From the IMG/VR virus record IMGVR_UViG_3300031659_000020, positions 1 to 47,694 of that record: DNA of 47,694 bases. The stretch is one strand, 5' to 3'. The stretch is from a virus. Position numbers and translations under genes: made by a program. Numbering within the stretch: the first letter of the stretch is position 1; each line of letters begins with the position of its first letter. Below the pieces are notes generated by a model that searched no databases, was not told the origin of the DNA, and worked only from the letters and a program-made list of their open reading frames with translations. Shown one piece after another: positions 15,211 through 24,322 of this stretch.

Positions 15211-17252
15211 TATATCTTTCCTAACACTGATGTTCCAGAGTCAAACCCTGTACCTGATACTGAAAATGCCAATGTATATGGTTTACCTGATCTTAAATCG
15301 ACTTTAGTATACTTTGTGCCTTTAGATGTAATTGAATGTAGTATCCAAACTTTGACTGATGTGTGGCCTTTTCCTTTCTGAGGTGATGATTCTACAACAA
15401 CACCTGGAACGTATTTTCCACCTTTTACAGCATCTTTCATATCCATAGCATTAAGTCTGTCTTCTTTATACTCTTTCCCGCTTTTAAGATATGACCAAGC
15501 TGTTCCTTTCATACCTTCTGTACCATATACTTTAAACATTGGTAAATCTGTTTTTCCAAAATACATTTCTTTTTCTAAATCTACAAATTCTTCTAGTATT
15601 TTTGATACTTCTTTTATAGTTCCTTTTGAATTTGACAGCATTGCATTTAAATGTTCATATGCCATGTAGTTTACCATTAACTTAACAGTCAATTCCACTC
15701 CGTGATTAAGTGATGATATTTTTGGTACTTGTGGCCCTGCAGAAATTTTAGTCATGTCTATTCCATCATCAGGTGGAGATGTTAATCCTTTCAATATTTT
15801 GAATTGTGCGGTTGCTTCAGCTGCTAAGCTGTTTATTTCTTTAGTGTCACCTTGTAATGCTAGCTTTCCAACCACAGCAGCATATTCACTATAACTATAT
15901 CTTGGCTTTTTGGCTTCATCAAGTCGTTTCACTGCGCTGTTGAATCTCTTCTTCATAAAGCTATCTAAGCTTGGTGATGGCTTGTCTGTCTTTGTTTTAA
16001 GTGCTGACATTATAGAACTACCAAATGATGAAATTTTGGTATTGATCTTGTTCATTGCTGCTGTGAATGTATCTTTGATCCACTTGAGGCCTTGATTAAA
16101 ATATTGTGCTAGACCTTCATTTAATAAAAATTCTTTATCGGCGTGCTCCTGAGATTCTTTTGTTAAACGAATTCTCCATGTGTCCATCGGGCTTGATAGA
16201 CCATACATGTCTGAAAATGCTTGCTGTATTCTACCTAGCTGTGCCCCGCCTTCTTTTGCCTTGTTACTTACTTGATAGAATTCTATGCCTGATTCTGTTT
16301 TGCACTTACCTTTCCCATCAAATGTAACTTTCTCAGTTTCAATTTGTGAAATTAAAGCTGCTGGTGAGCCGTTAAGAATTATAGTGTCGGCTGTGTTATC
16401 TTTAAACCCAGTGCTGTCTAAGTTGCTGTTTTTATATCCGGCTTTATAATACTTTTGTATGCTGCTATGTATGAAATTCCAGTTTTTATCGATGCCGTGT
16501 GATTGTGCAAATTTATATACGCCATTGGCAATTTCCAAAGCTTTTATTAAATCGGGTATGCCTTCTATCGCTAACAGTGCAGATTTCCCACCGTACTCAC
16601 TCCCTTTATTTAAAGCCGCTTTGAAAGCACTAATTGCAGAGTCAACGTCTGACTGTTCTGCTTTACCACTCATTATCTTGTTATAGTAAGGATTCGGATC
16701 AAAGTATAGGCCTGTACAAGCAGCTGATTCGAATGTAGCATCTCCCCATTTTATCTTGAATGGTGATTTTTTGCTTGATGCGTTTTTAAACAGCTTTGAC
16801 ATTTTGTTCATAGAGCCATAAATTTTATATACTGTACTTCCTGCTTTAATATATGCGGTTTTTATGTCTTTAGTACCACCTATATCTACTTCGGTTGCAT
16901 CCTTTGTTTCAGAAGCTATTGTATATGGGCCTTTTGGTGCGCCTTTCCAATAATCTAGTGTTGATACACTAGCTAATTGCTCTGTCCCTGGTGATTTCAA
17001 CCAAACAGAAGACTCAGTGATGAGCTTATCGCCAGCAAGTATCTTGCCTATTTCAACGCAAAGTTCTTGAAAGTCTTTTGTAGGTGTACTAGGGTTTGAA
17101 ATACTTTTAATATATTCTGCTATGAACTCTTCAGAATATTTGTGATCTCGAAGTGTTGCCTCGAGTAACTCAAGATGGTTTCTATTTTTTGGATCAGGCA
17201 TTCCATCGTTAACTCTGTAGGCCCAATCTGTGATTAAATAATTTATGTCCAT
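15210..17252 (-). CDS. Large late protein of unknown function (680 residues)
   Basis: I do not recognise a catalytic domain. The first 60 residues (DWAYRVNDGMPDPKNRNHL) form a small domain that I recall, without certainty, from other marine T4-like phages. The middle has KESQEHADKEFLLNEGLAQYF and a Ser/Lys-rich helical linker (about residues 395-440). The C-terminus is beta-rich and reads like a nuclease or structural fold. A clear late box (TGATATTTATA) sits 17 nt before the ATG, and AAAGG is present. Late expression suggests a virion or assembly role. It separates the DNA polymerase fragment from the repair genes. Confidence 0.75.
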   Translation of the reverse strand: MDINYLITDWAYRVNDGMPDPKNRNHLELLEATLRDHKYSEEFIAEYIKSISNPSTPTKDFQELCVEIGKILAGDKLITESSVWLKSPGTEQLASVSTLDYWKGAPKGPYTIASETKDATEVDIGGTKDIKTAYIKAGSTVYKIYGSMNKMSKLFKNASSKKSPFKIKWGDATFESAACTGLYFDPNPYYNKIMSGKAEQSDVDSAISAFKAALNKGSEYGGKSALLAIEGIPDLIKALEIANGVYKFAQSHGIDKNWNFIHSSIQKYYKAGYKNSNLDSTGFKDNTADTIILNGSPAALISQIETEKVTFDGKGKCKTESGIEFYQVSNKAKEGGAQLGRIQQAFSDMYGLSSPMDTWRIRLTKESQEHADKEFLLNEGLAQYFNQGLKWIKDTFTAAMNKINTKISSFGSSIMSALKTKTDKPSPSLDSFMKKRFNSAVKRLDEAKKPRYSYSEYAAVVGKLALQGDTKEINSLAAEATAQFKILKGLTSPPDDGIDMTKISAGPQVPKISSLNHGVELTVKLMVNYMAYEHLNAMLSNSKGTIKEVSKILEEFVDLEKEMYFGKTDLPMFKVYGTEGMKGTAWSYLKSGKEYKEDRLNAMDMKDAVKGGKYVPGVVVESSPQKGKGHTSVKVWILHSITSKGTKYTKVDLRSGKPYTLAFSVSGTGFDSGTSVLGKI

Positions 17253-17269
17253 AGTATTCCTTTTATCTA

Positions 17270-17280
17270 TATAAATATCA
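17270..17280 (-). promoter_or_regulatory. Late-type box for the 680-residue gene
   Basis: TGATATTTATA on the minus strand, 17 nt before the start codon. Confidence 0.65.
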
Positions 17281-17282
17281 AA

Positions 17283-18293
17283 TTAAAGGTCCAAAGACCT
17301 CATATTGTGATAATCTCTGCCTATCTTAAGCTTAGTAGGATAAACCATTAGTTTCTTTATCTCCTTAAGAAGTTCCTTCCCATCATCCGAACTAACGTCA
17401 AATACAAATGCATCGTATACATAGAGAACCATCTTACTAAATTTGTTTTCTAGCATAGCTAAAATGTTTTTTAGATTTTCAGAATTCTTTTCTGTTTCGA
17501 AAGCTTGTATAAAGTAGTTGAATAATTTTTGAGGATTCATATCCTTAAAGTTTCTTTTATAAAACCTACGCTTTAAAATTGGTGTTTCTATATAACCTTT
17601 ACTATTATAAATATCCCATAACTTAAAAATATATTCGTTAGTCTTTTTAAAATAATCGATGTGTAAAAACTCTTTTGGTATACCTCCATAAAGTATTTGG
17701 AAGCTTAATTTTTTAGAGTCATTGTATTGTTCATCTGTAAGATTATCGGTATCAAAGTAAAGTGCACCTAGATATCTATGAAAACTACCTTCTGGCTGTT
17801 TTACTCCAATCAATTCTGCTATAAGTCTCAAATGATACGCATCATAATCAAACTCTGCAAGTATTCCGCCTGGATATCTGCTTATATATTTTGATCTTGT
17901 GCCATCTTCTTTATTCAATGCTGCATAATTTGTGCCTTTGTTAGAATTCGAAGGCCTTCCTGTCGAAGTAAAAAGATTATATCTAGTGTATTCAGGGCCC
18001 GCTTCAGTCCAAAAGCCGCTTTGTTCAATTTTTCTAAAAGTACTAACAACATTATCATTATATGATTGAATCATGGTTTCAGGTACATCAGGAATCGCAT
18101 GCGAGATAGCGTCTAGATGATCGATTTCTTCTCTGATCTTGCTTTCAGGTATTATATCATATATGTTATATCTGTTGCTGTATAACCTTTTATAGAATGT
18201 ATTTATTGGAGGATCTAAAGTCGATTCGTCTATAGATTTGTTGTTGTGCAGGTAGTGTTTTATCTGCAGTTTATTTCGAAGTTCAGTTAACAT
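17283..18293 (-). CDS. Family A DNA polymerase, palm/fingers domain only
   Basis: The 336-residue protein contains the three Pol I catalytic motifs. Motif A is AEFDYDAYHLRLIAEL (Asp retained, SQIE replaced by DAYH). Motif B is KKLSFQILYG (Lys758 and Phe762 equivalents kept, Tyr in place of Arg754). Motif C is VYDAFVFDV (catalytic Asp kept, HDE changed to YDA). STGRPSNSNKGTNYAAL matches the region before motif A. The 3'-5' and 5'-3' exonuclease domains are absent. The ATG is only 2 nt after TTAGATA of an early promoter. Split polymerases have been reported in distant T4 relatives such as Rhodothermus phage RM378, as I recall. It may be a second polymerase beside the DnaE-type one. Confidence 0.83.
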   Translation of the reverse strand: MLTELRNKLQIKHYLHNNKSIDESTLDPPINTFYKRLYSNRYNIYDIIPESKIREEIDHLDAISHAIPDVPETMIQSYNDNVVSTFRKIEQSGFWTEAGPEYTRYNLFTSTGRPSNSNKGTNYAALNKEDGTRSKYISRYPGGILAEFDYDAYHLRLIAELIGVKQPEGSFHRYLGALYFDTDNLTDEQYNDSKKLSFQILYGGIPKEFLHIDYFKKTNEYIFKLWDIYNSKGYIETPILKRRFYKRNFKDMNPQKLFNYFIQAFETEKNSENLKNILAMLENKFSKMVLYVYDAFVFDVSSDDGKELLKEIKKLMVYPTKLKIGRDYHNMRSLDL

Positions 18294-18329
18294 GTATCTA
18301 ATATAACAAAATTATATGATATATGAAAA
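18294..18329 (-). promoter_or_regulatory. Candidate early/middle promoter for the family A polymerase
   Basis: TTTTCATATATC, exactly 8 nt, then TTGTTATATTAGATA. The polymerase ATG begins 2 nt later, so a leader is essentially missing. Confidence 0.7.
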
Positions 18330-19184
18330 TTATGGGAGTTTTATTTTTGGCTTGTAATATAAGTCGACACCACCATCTGTCAAGTATTTAGCACACCAGT
18401 ATTCTTCCCTTGCTTCAGCATCCCACTTTTTACAGAACCCTTCTTCGAAAAATCTGCAACCTCCGCAATCCTGTCTAGGAGGTATTATCTTGTTAAGCTG
18501 CTCTGTGTCAGAGTTGCCCAGTTGATATGACATAGGAAGAGGACCTGGTATGAAGTTATTACCTTCTTCTTCTCCATCCTTCTCTTCGTTTGCGGGATAC
18601 ATTCTACGGCTATCAGGGCCTACTTCTATTCCTTTAAGAAATGCTGGCCATTTCATATGATCAGTAGGTAAAACAAAGTTGCGGATTGTTCTTATAACTT
18701 GTACAGCTTTTAATATTTCTTCGTAGTTAAGCGTTATCCCAAGTGTGGAGAGCTTTAATTTTATTTCTACCCATGCAGCATTTTTATGATAAGGTGTACT
18801 ATTTTTCTTAAAGTATTTGTATTGTTCTTTATCTATCTCACAAACAGACCCTGTGTTTAATATCTCTGCAAAGTATCTAGTATACTCACCTTTTTCAATT
18901 TCTTTTTCTGTAAGTTTGTGAGCAAAAGGCACGGGTTCTATAAAGTCTCTACGGTACTCAGGCTTCAGCTCATCATATAATATCACAGCTTTCGACATAT
19001 CGTATGGGTAGAGTTTCATTTCCTTCTGAGTTTTCTTGTTCATCTCCTCACCACCAAATGGTGTACCTACATAAAATACTATAGGGCCAATATACTCTTT
19101 AAACTCACCTTCGCGGATTTTTATCATCCACTCCTCGCCGGCTGTGAAACCTTTTTTTATATATTTCTTTTTATATACTCTCAT
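18330..19184 (-). CDS. Late protein with C-terminal cysteine cluster
   Basis: A longer frame begins at 19220, but I place the start at the ATG at 19184 (MRVYKKKYIKKGF). It overlaps the previous stop as TAATG and has GAGG 6 nt upstream. The 284-residue protein is unrecognised over most of its length. Near the C-terminus it has DCGGCRFFEEGFCKKWD followed by YWCAKY, a CxxC-x7-C-x13-C pattern suited to zinc or an iron-sulphur cluster, of a kind I recall at the ends of some phage virion proteins. It sits directly after a baseplate-type gene, so a tail or baseplate role is likely. Confidence 0.7.
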   Translation of the reverse strand: MRVYKKKYIKKGFTAGEEWMIKIREGEFKEYIGPIVFYVGTPFGGEEMNKKTQKEMKLYPYDMSKAVILYDELKPEYRRDFIEPVPFAHKLTEKEIEKGEYTRYFAEILNTGSVCEIDKEQYKYFKKNSTPYHKNAAWVEIKLKLSTLGITLNYEEILKAVQVIRTIRNFVLPTDHMKWPAFLKGIEVGPDSRRMYPANEEKDGEEEGNNFIPGPLPMSYQLGNSDTEQLNKIIPPRQDCGGCRFFEEGFCKKWDAEAREEYWCAKYLTDGGVDLYYKPKIKLP

Positions 19185-21175
19185 TATATCCTCAACGCAG
19201 TTTCTAAACTCGTTGTCCAATCACCTTGACTTACTGAATGTTTGACTCCAGTTACTTGGAACTTGTGCGTTACAGTAATTACTGCAGATGTCTGATCGGT
19301 CACGAAGAGCTGTCCCCAATGTATACCTCCTATACCATCAAAAGTTCCATCAAACCCAATAGGTATTACAGAACCTCCTTGATCAGTGGGTGGCGCTTGA
19401 GCATTCCAGAAAGCTTTCATAGCACCTTTAACTTCGTCGACAGCCTCATCATCTCTGTTGTCAGCTAGTGTTGCCATTGCATCTTGTAGGACTGTCTTTA
19501 AATCAGCAGGATCTAGAGTTTTAGTCTTCTTAGTACCACCTCCCGATTCGTCGCATCCCTCGCCTGGATTATGTTTTGTACTTAACTCTTGCTCTCCCAT
19601 TAAAGTGTCTTTTATATTTACTGCATAGTCAAGATATGCACCTTGAGGCTCATCTGTATTTTTCGCACCTTTTTTCGTCCTTCTCTGTGTACCCATCATT
19701 ATAGAATGTCTTAATGCCTGTGGAATATCAGTGCTCATCCCCCAGCTACGACAAGACGTATTGCCATATATGTTTATCTTTGGTGCAGCGACGTCAGGTA
19801 CAAAGTTTTTATCTATTATTCTCATCGTTGATGGATCATTTGGATCATCTACTAGTTCTAGATTCCAAAACCCTCCACAGACATCGTTGACTTTTTTCGC
19901 AACCTTTAATACGTATTCATCTATTGTTTTAGAATCTTGAAACGTGTTCCAAAGAAAATATGTATTAAGAAGTATTTTACCTAAGTGTAGATAACCACCG
20001 CTGAAAACAGCTGCTGGTGCACCATTAGTTCCTTGTGCTTTCTTGATACCGAACGAAGAGCCATTATCACCGCCTGTTGCGTTGTTCCCTTTCCAATGCT
20101 CTCTGCCTGGGATAAGACAAACCCAAGGATCTGCTGAAGCGTATGGCAGCCCTGGAGGAACTTTCATTCTTGATTCTGAACTATCCAATCTCCACACGTG
20201 TTTTCCTGGGAATTTTGCCTGAGGTGTATCTCCGTATACATCTGTTAATGCTGACGCTGCGGAGTGACCATCACTTACAGGTGACATACCTGATACTATA
20301 GAAGACTCCCACCATGCCCAGGTTACATAGTAATTCATTGTTGGAGAACCAAAAAACCCTGTAACATCTTGCCACCAGGTGGTGTCTTCTTTCGCATCTT
20401 CGTCTAAGTTTACAGAGCCACCGCAATAACCGTTAGGTGACCAAGGTGTATTTTCTTGTATATTTCTTTCTGCTACATCTTTTAGTACTACTTTCATCCA
20501 ATTTCCAGAACCGTCACCTTTATCATCATCTTCTTTTCCAGCGCAGCCTGCATTACCTTTGTTTGCAACATCAATAGGGCCGCTAATGTACGCCTTGCCT
20601 GGAGAATCTAATGTCAATTCGCAGGAGTAAGATTTAGAGCCCGGGTCAAATGACCAATTGAAGTCTGATATTATTCCTAGCATTGCATCCATACCACCAT
20701 TATTTGCTGCTATCTTTGCAACTACATCCTTCTGACCTTCACTAAAGCTCTTTATTGAAGTCGTGGAAAGTCTAGTCACAGGACTGCCGTCACTTGTCAT
20801 ATTCCAGCCCCACTGTACTAGTGCTGTAATACCCGGTATGAAGAATGCTTGCTGAGCCTCTTTCAATTGGTCTGTTGAATATAGTGTAAATTTAACTTTA
20901 CCTTTTCTCATAGATCCATTAGTACCAGTCGAGTTGACATCAACTGAATTTAATGTGGGTGCTGCCACTAATCTACCAGATGCGGCTTTATCGTAAAAAT
21001 CTGCTTGTGTTCTTTTCTCGTATCCTGCTATTGTCATAGGTTTGCTAGAAAAAGATACTAACGACATCCAGGGTTTTTTAGAAACTTTCCAAGCACTGTT
21101 CGGGGAAACTGCCCCTCTAGCATTTATTTCAGTTACGGAAGCGGCAGGCATCGATACACCAGTTAAATAACTCAT
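19184..21175 (-). CDS. Baseplate/tail structural protein (663 residues)
   Basis: The protein is beta-rich with many Gly, Ser, Thr and Trp residues, as expected for a virion component. It includes KFTLYSTDQLKEAQQAFFIP and ITALVQWGWNMTSDG near the N-terminus, and repeated Cys residues in the middle. The end, VTHKFQVTGVKHSVSQGDW, resembles the terminal strands of tail-hub domains. No enzymatic motif was found. It overlaps the gp53-like wedge gene by 4 nt (ATGA) and precedes the Cys-cluster gene as TAATG. Position in the baseplate block supports a hub or wedge component, but a T4 counterpart cannot be named. Confidence 0.75.
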   Translation of the reverse strand: MSYLTGVSMPAASVTEINARGAVSPNSAWKVSKKPWMSLVSFSSKPMTIAGYEKRTQADFYDKAASGRLVAAPTLNSVDVNSTGTNGSMRKGKVKFTLYSTDQLKEAQQAFFIPGITALVQWGWNMTSDGSPVTRLSTTSIKSFSEGQKDVVAKIAANNGGMDAMLGIISDFNWSFDPGSKSYSCELTLDSPGKAYISGPIDVANKGNAGCAGKEDDDKGDGSGNWMKVVLKDVAERNIQENTPWSPNGYCGGSVNLDEDAKEDTTWWQDVTGFFGSPTMNYYVTWAWWESSIVSGMSPVSDGHSAASALTDVYGDTPQAKFPGKHVWRLDSSESRMKVPPGLPYASADPWVCLIPGREHWKGNNATGGDNGSSFGIKKAQGTNGAPAAVFSGGYLHLGKILLNTYFLWNTFQDSKTIDEYVLKVAKKVNDVCGGFWNLELVDDPNDPSTMRIIDKNFVPDVAAPKINIYGNTSCRSWGMSTDIPQALRHSIMMGTQRRTKKGAKNTDEPQGAYLDYAVNIKDTLMGEQELSTKHNPGEGCDESGGGTKKTKTLDPADLKTVLQDAMATLADNRDDEAVDEVKGAMKAFWNAQAPPTDQGGSVIPIGFDGTFDGIGGIHWGQLFVTDQTSAVITVTHKFQVTGVKHSVSQGDWTTSLETALRI

Positions 21176-21546
21176 ATATTGCGCTCTTCCAGCATTTTGT
21201 TGTAATCATCTATAATCTCAGGTATTCTATCAGGATGCGGTATTCTTATCCTCTGGCCTGGTTTTACGTACATAGACCCTTTGCCAATTCCTTCTTTCAT
21301 ACTCTTAGTTATACCATATTGAGATGCTCTGTCAAGCTTGTTTCCATTTGCTATCACCCACCAAAGAGTTACATCTTCATAATATTGGTACGCTAAATTA
21401 TCTAATCTGTCTTCCTGTATAATATCTATATAAAAATCTTCAACGCGTCTTTCTATCTTAGGATATATTATTGTCGAAAATACTTTTTTTATCTTGCCGT
21501 TAAACCTTTCGGTCATCTTTGTTTGATTTTGATTATATCGTTTCAT
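21172..21546 (-). CDS. Baseplate wedge protein, gp53-like with LysM-type fold
   Basis: The 124-residue protein contains EDRLDNLAYQYYEDVTLWWVIANGN followed by GSMYVKPGQRIRIPHP. This is the LysM-like arrangement (a strand, two helices, a terminal strand with PGQ) that T4 gp53 and many contractile-tail wedge proteins share. It is shorter than T4 gp53 (about 196 residues). It lies between two large tail proteins and overlaps the next gene by 4 nt. Likely role: joining baseplate wedges around the hub. A peptidoglycan-binding role is less likely in this context. Confidence 0.75.
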   Translation of the reverse strand: MKRYNQNQTKMTERFNGKIKKVFSTIIYPKIERRVEDFYIDIIQEDRLDNLAYQYYEDVTLWWVIANGNKLDRASQYGITKSMKEGIGKGSMYVKPGQRIRIPHPDRIPEIIDDYNKMLEERNI

Positions 21547-21549
21547 TTT

Positions 21550-24321
21550 TTATGCCCAAATTTCATCGTTAAAGAATTTACCTCCTGACTGCCAAATTGT
21601 TCCATCTGCGTTAACTAAGAACTTACCAGATAGTTTTATGTCGAATAACATTGGCAATTCGTGGCCTGATGTTTCTTTGCCGTCACCATGATTTATATCC
21701 CAACCTGCGTCCAAATTCACTGTGTAGTCAAATGAATCTACGATACAAGGTACTTCCTGCCAGAGCGAACCGACAGTAATATTCTGTATTCTACCTCCAC
21801 CTACACCACTGTACATCTTGGGAGATACGTAGCCCATAATATCATTCATAATTTTATAATTATTCTTTAATTCTCCAGATGTAAATGCTGGCATAGTAAG
21901 ACTCAAGCTCCATTCCCTGGATATTTTGTCGAACATATACGCATCAACAGGGTTACCTGCATAAGATATTGTTGAATATGTCGGCTTAAGGCCATCTGAT
22001 ATTTCTGTAATATATGCACGAAGTGCAATATCGCTATTAAATCTAATTTTTACATAGTCACTATCATAATTAGTATCGTCTTCTGATTCACCTGGCTTTG
22101 TAACACCGTAGTCTTTTATACCTATCCTTGATACTGAATTTCCATCGTAAGAATCTCCATCATCTTTCTTTCTAAAATCCCTAAATGCTTTTGGAGCTCT
22201 TCTGTAGTTACCTATGTCTACGTGACCGAATACATCAAATGTCTTATCGCCGCTACCTGGTGCTATTTCTCCGCTGTTTGGTAGTGACGTATGAAACAGT
22301 TCATCTCCTGTGTTTCGCTTAGCGGTTGGAGCTCCTTTGTTATCTGCATCTGTTCCGAACTTAGATTGATCAAAGCTTTCAAGATCAGGGTTTCCATACT
22401 TGTCATCTCCAGCATCGTTCCCAATCTTATCGTGTATTTCGTCGTAATTTCTTGTTGTATATTTTCCAGTGTTTACTCCTGCTGGATCTATATTACCTAA
22501 GCTTGATGGGAAACCTTTCCAACTGTCCGGTGTGTCTTGCACAGATGTCTGATAGCCATTGTCGCCTTTGAATGTGAGTATACCTAAAGAAAGATCTTCA
22601 TTTTCTTCACCTTTTTGAGCCTCAGATACTTTGCCATCGTCGTAGTGAGTTGTTGCTTTTTGTTTATAGTAAGGTTCCCCTGGAGTATATAGGAATAAGC
22701 TTTCTAATCTTCTACCAGATGTATGTTTGTACATTGTAGATTGGCCGATACCAAAGAAAGAATGGGGGCCCATCACACCTGAAAGTCTTTTTATGGGCTC
22801 GCCTTTACCTCTCATCTTAGCCATCATAGTTGTAAACTTAGTGTACAGCATTTCTAAGCCTTTTAACTTCTGAGGCATTAAACCTTTTTTAGGATTCTTA
22901 AACAATCCAACCTCCATATCTTCACCTAGTTTAACAAGTCTATTACTATCACCGGGGCTTGAAGGGTTTAGATTTTCTATTGATCCTACTATCTTTTCGT
23001 AAGTTATATCTCTAGTGTTTAACTGGCCCAAGAAATGTCTGTCGCCGTGTATACCTAAAGCGCTTAACGGAACTTGTAGGGCTAGAGCTAAGGGATTGTA
23101 TATTCTATCAGCATTTGGCAGACCTAGTTGCCAAAACTGTTTTTTAGGGTTTGTTGCCTGAAGTCCGAATTGCTTTAGGTTGAAAAATAAACCATCTGGA
23201 CTTATCATATACTTCGCTATTCTTACAGCATCAATTACAGGTGCTGTTAATGCGTTTATTCTTTCAAACAAGCCTGATGGATTATCCTTACCTCTCTGTA
23301 TACCTCGCTGTATAAACGGAGATTTAAGCCACAATGGAGATCTTGGGTTATTTCTTTCAGCTTCAGTGCGTATATCTACAAAATCGTTTTTACCTACTTT
23401 CTTATAAAACATATCAGCCTGATCGTTAGATATTCTCATACTTCTAATGTTATCAGTTACTCCTGCAGGTACAGAGTCATTTCCAGTCCAGGGATCATCA
23501 GTAGGTCTTACTCTTGCAAAATACTTATTATATTGTAATCTTGTAAATGTACTTGATGATCCACCTTGTGGAAGTGTTTCACTAAACATAAATTTAGAAG
23601 TACCATCGCGCTTATCAGGCTGTGGGTCAATCTGTAAAAAGCCTGATGTCATATTGTTCATATGATTGATTTTTGGAGAACCTTGTGCAGAAAATATAGG
23701 TGTTCTATCACTTGGGCCTAGACTTGCAAAGAGCTCTAAAAGAGCTGTCATCTTTTCCGGTGTCTTAGCCATAGGCATTAAAGGATTTTGAGTAGACTTT
23801 AACGGTGTTTCGGCCATAGGAGTCAAGGGGATTGCTGTTGATTTTCCTGGCGTAGCACCAAAAGGTCTTGGTGGTACTGTTGATTTTTCTGGTGTGCTAC
23901 CAAATGGTCTAGGTGATATTGTTGATTTTTCAGGTGTACCAACCAAGGGAGTAATAGGATTTTGAGTACTATAATCAACGCCATTCTGATCCATGTTAGG
24001 CTCTTGAGTAGAAAAATCTATAGACTTATCAAATGGCTTTGGTGACTGAGTAGAAAAGTCTACTTTGTTCTGGTCTGTATTTATTTTTTGAGTAGAAAAG
24101 TCTACTTTATTCTGCTTTGTATTTATTTTTTGAGTAGAAAAGTCTGTCTGCTTTTGATCTGTATTTATCTCTTGTGTCGGGGATTCATCTCGCTGACTAA
24201 ACTGCTGCTGTATGGGTTTGGGTGTAAATTTGCCCAATGGGTTTACACTAGTCCCTACAGGCTGCTTGTTTTTCTCGCTCTGTAAAAAGTATTGTTCTAG
24301 ATTTTTAAATTTGAATGCCAT
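21550..24321 (-). CDS. Tail/baseplate structural protein with N-terminal 14-residue repeats
   Basis: The 923-residue protein has three parts. Residues 1-45 are a short basic head. Residues 46-192 are a low-complexity repeat region. The rest is a folded body ending in a beta-rich domain (VKIRFNSDIALRAYITEISD, then YAGNPVDAYMFDKISREWSLSL) that recalls tail-tube/baseplate junction proteins of T4-like phages. GGAGG within the last codons of the tape measure gene serves as ribosome-binding site 4-9 nt before the ATG. It follows the tape measure gene and precedes gp53, where T4-like phages place hub and tube-cap genes. Confidence 0.75.
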   Translation of the reverse strand: MAFKFKNLEQYFLQSEKNKQPVGTSVNPLGKFTPKPIQQQFSQRDESPTQEINTDQKQTDFSTQKINTKQNKVDFSTQKINTDQNKVDFSTQSPKPFDKSIDFSTQEPNMDQNGVDYSTQNPITPLVGTPEKSTISPRPFGSTPEKSTVPPRPFGATPGKSTAIPLTPMAETPLKSTQNPLMPMAKTPEKMTALLELFASLGPSDRTPIFSAQGSPKINHMNNMTSGFLQIDPQPDKRDGTSKFMFSETLPQGGSSSTFTRLQYNKYFARVRPTDDPWTGNDSVPAGVTDNIRSMRISNDQADMFYKKVGKNDFVDIRTEAERNNPRSPLWLKSPFIQRGIQRGKDNPSGLFERINALTAPVIDAVRIAKYMISPDGLFFNLKQFGLQATNPKKQFWQLGLPNADRIYNPLALALQVPLSALGIHGDRHFLGQLNTRDITYEKIVGSIENLNPSSPGDSNRLVKLGEDMEVGLFKNPKKGLMPQKLKGLEMLYTKFTTMMAKMRGKGEPIKRLSGVMGPHSFFGIGQSTMYKHTSGRRLESLFLYTPGEPYYKQKATTHYDDGKVSEAQKGEENEDLSLGILTFKGDNGYQTSVQDTPDSWKGFPSSLGNIDPAGVNTGKYTTRNYDEIHDKIGNDAGDDKYGNPDLESFDQSKFGTDADNKGAPTAKRNTGDELFHTSLPNSGEIAPGSGDKTFDVFGHVDIGNYRRAPKAFRDFRKKDDGDSYDGNSVSRIGIKDYGVTKPGESEDDTNYDSDYVKIRFNSDIALRAYITEISDGLKPTYSTISYAGNPVDAYMFDKISREWSLSLTMPAFTSGELKNNYKIMNDIMGYVSPKMYSGVGGGRIQNITVGSLWQEVPCIVDSFDYTVNLDAGWDINHGDGKETSGHELPMLFDIKLSGKFLVNADGTIWQSGGKFFNDEIWA
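23746..24186 (-). repeat. Two families of 14-15-residue tandem repeats inside a tail protein
   Basis: Residues 60-120 hold five DFSTQ units at an exact 14-residue (42-bp) period, with variants DYSTQ. Residues 129-192 hold five TPEKST-type units spaced 14, 14, 15 and 15. An earlier degenerate unit (SPTQEINT) starts near residue 47. The repeats are in frame and hydrophilic. Confidence 0.85.
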
Positions 24322-24322
24322 A

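Noticed and set aside
18330-19220. Longer start at 19220 for the Cys-cluster gene
   Set aside because: The ATG at 19184 has GAGG at correct spacing and forms TAATG with the preceding stop. The longer form would overlap by 37 nt.
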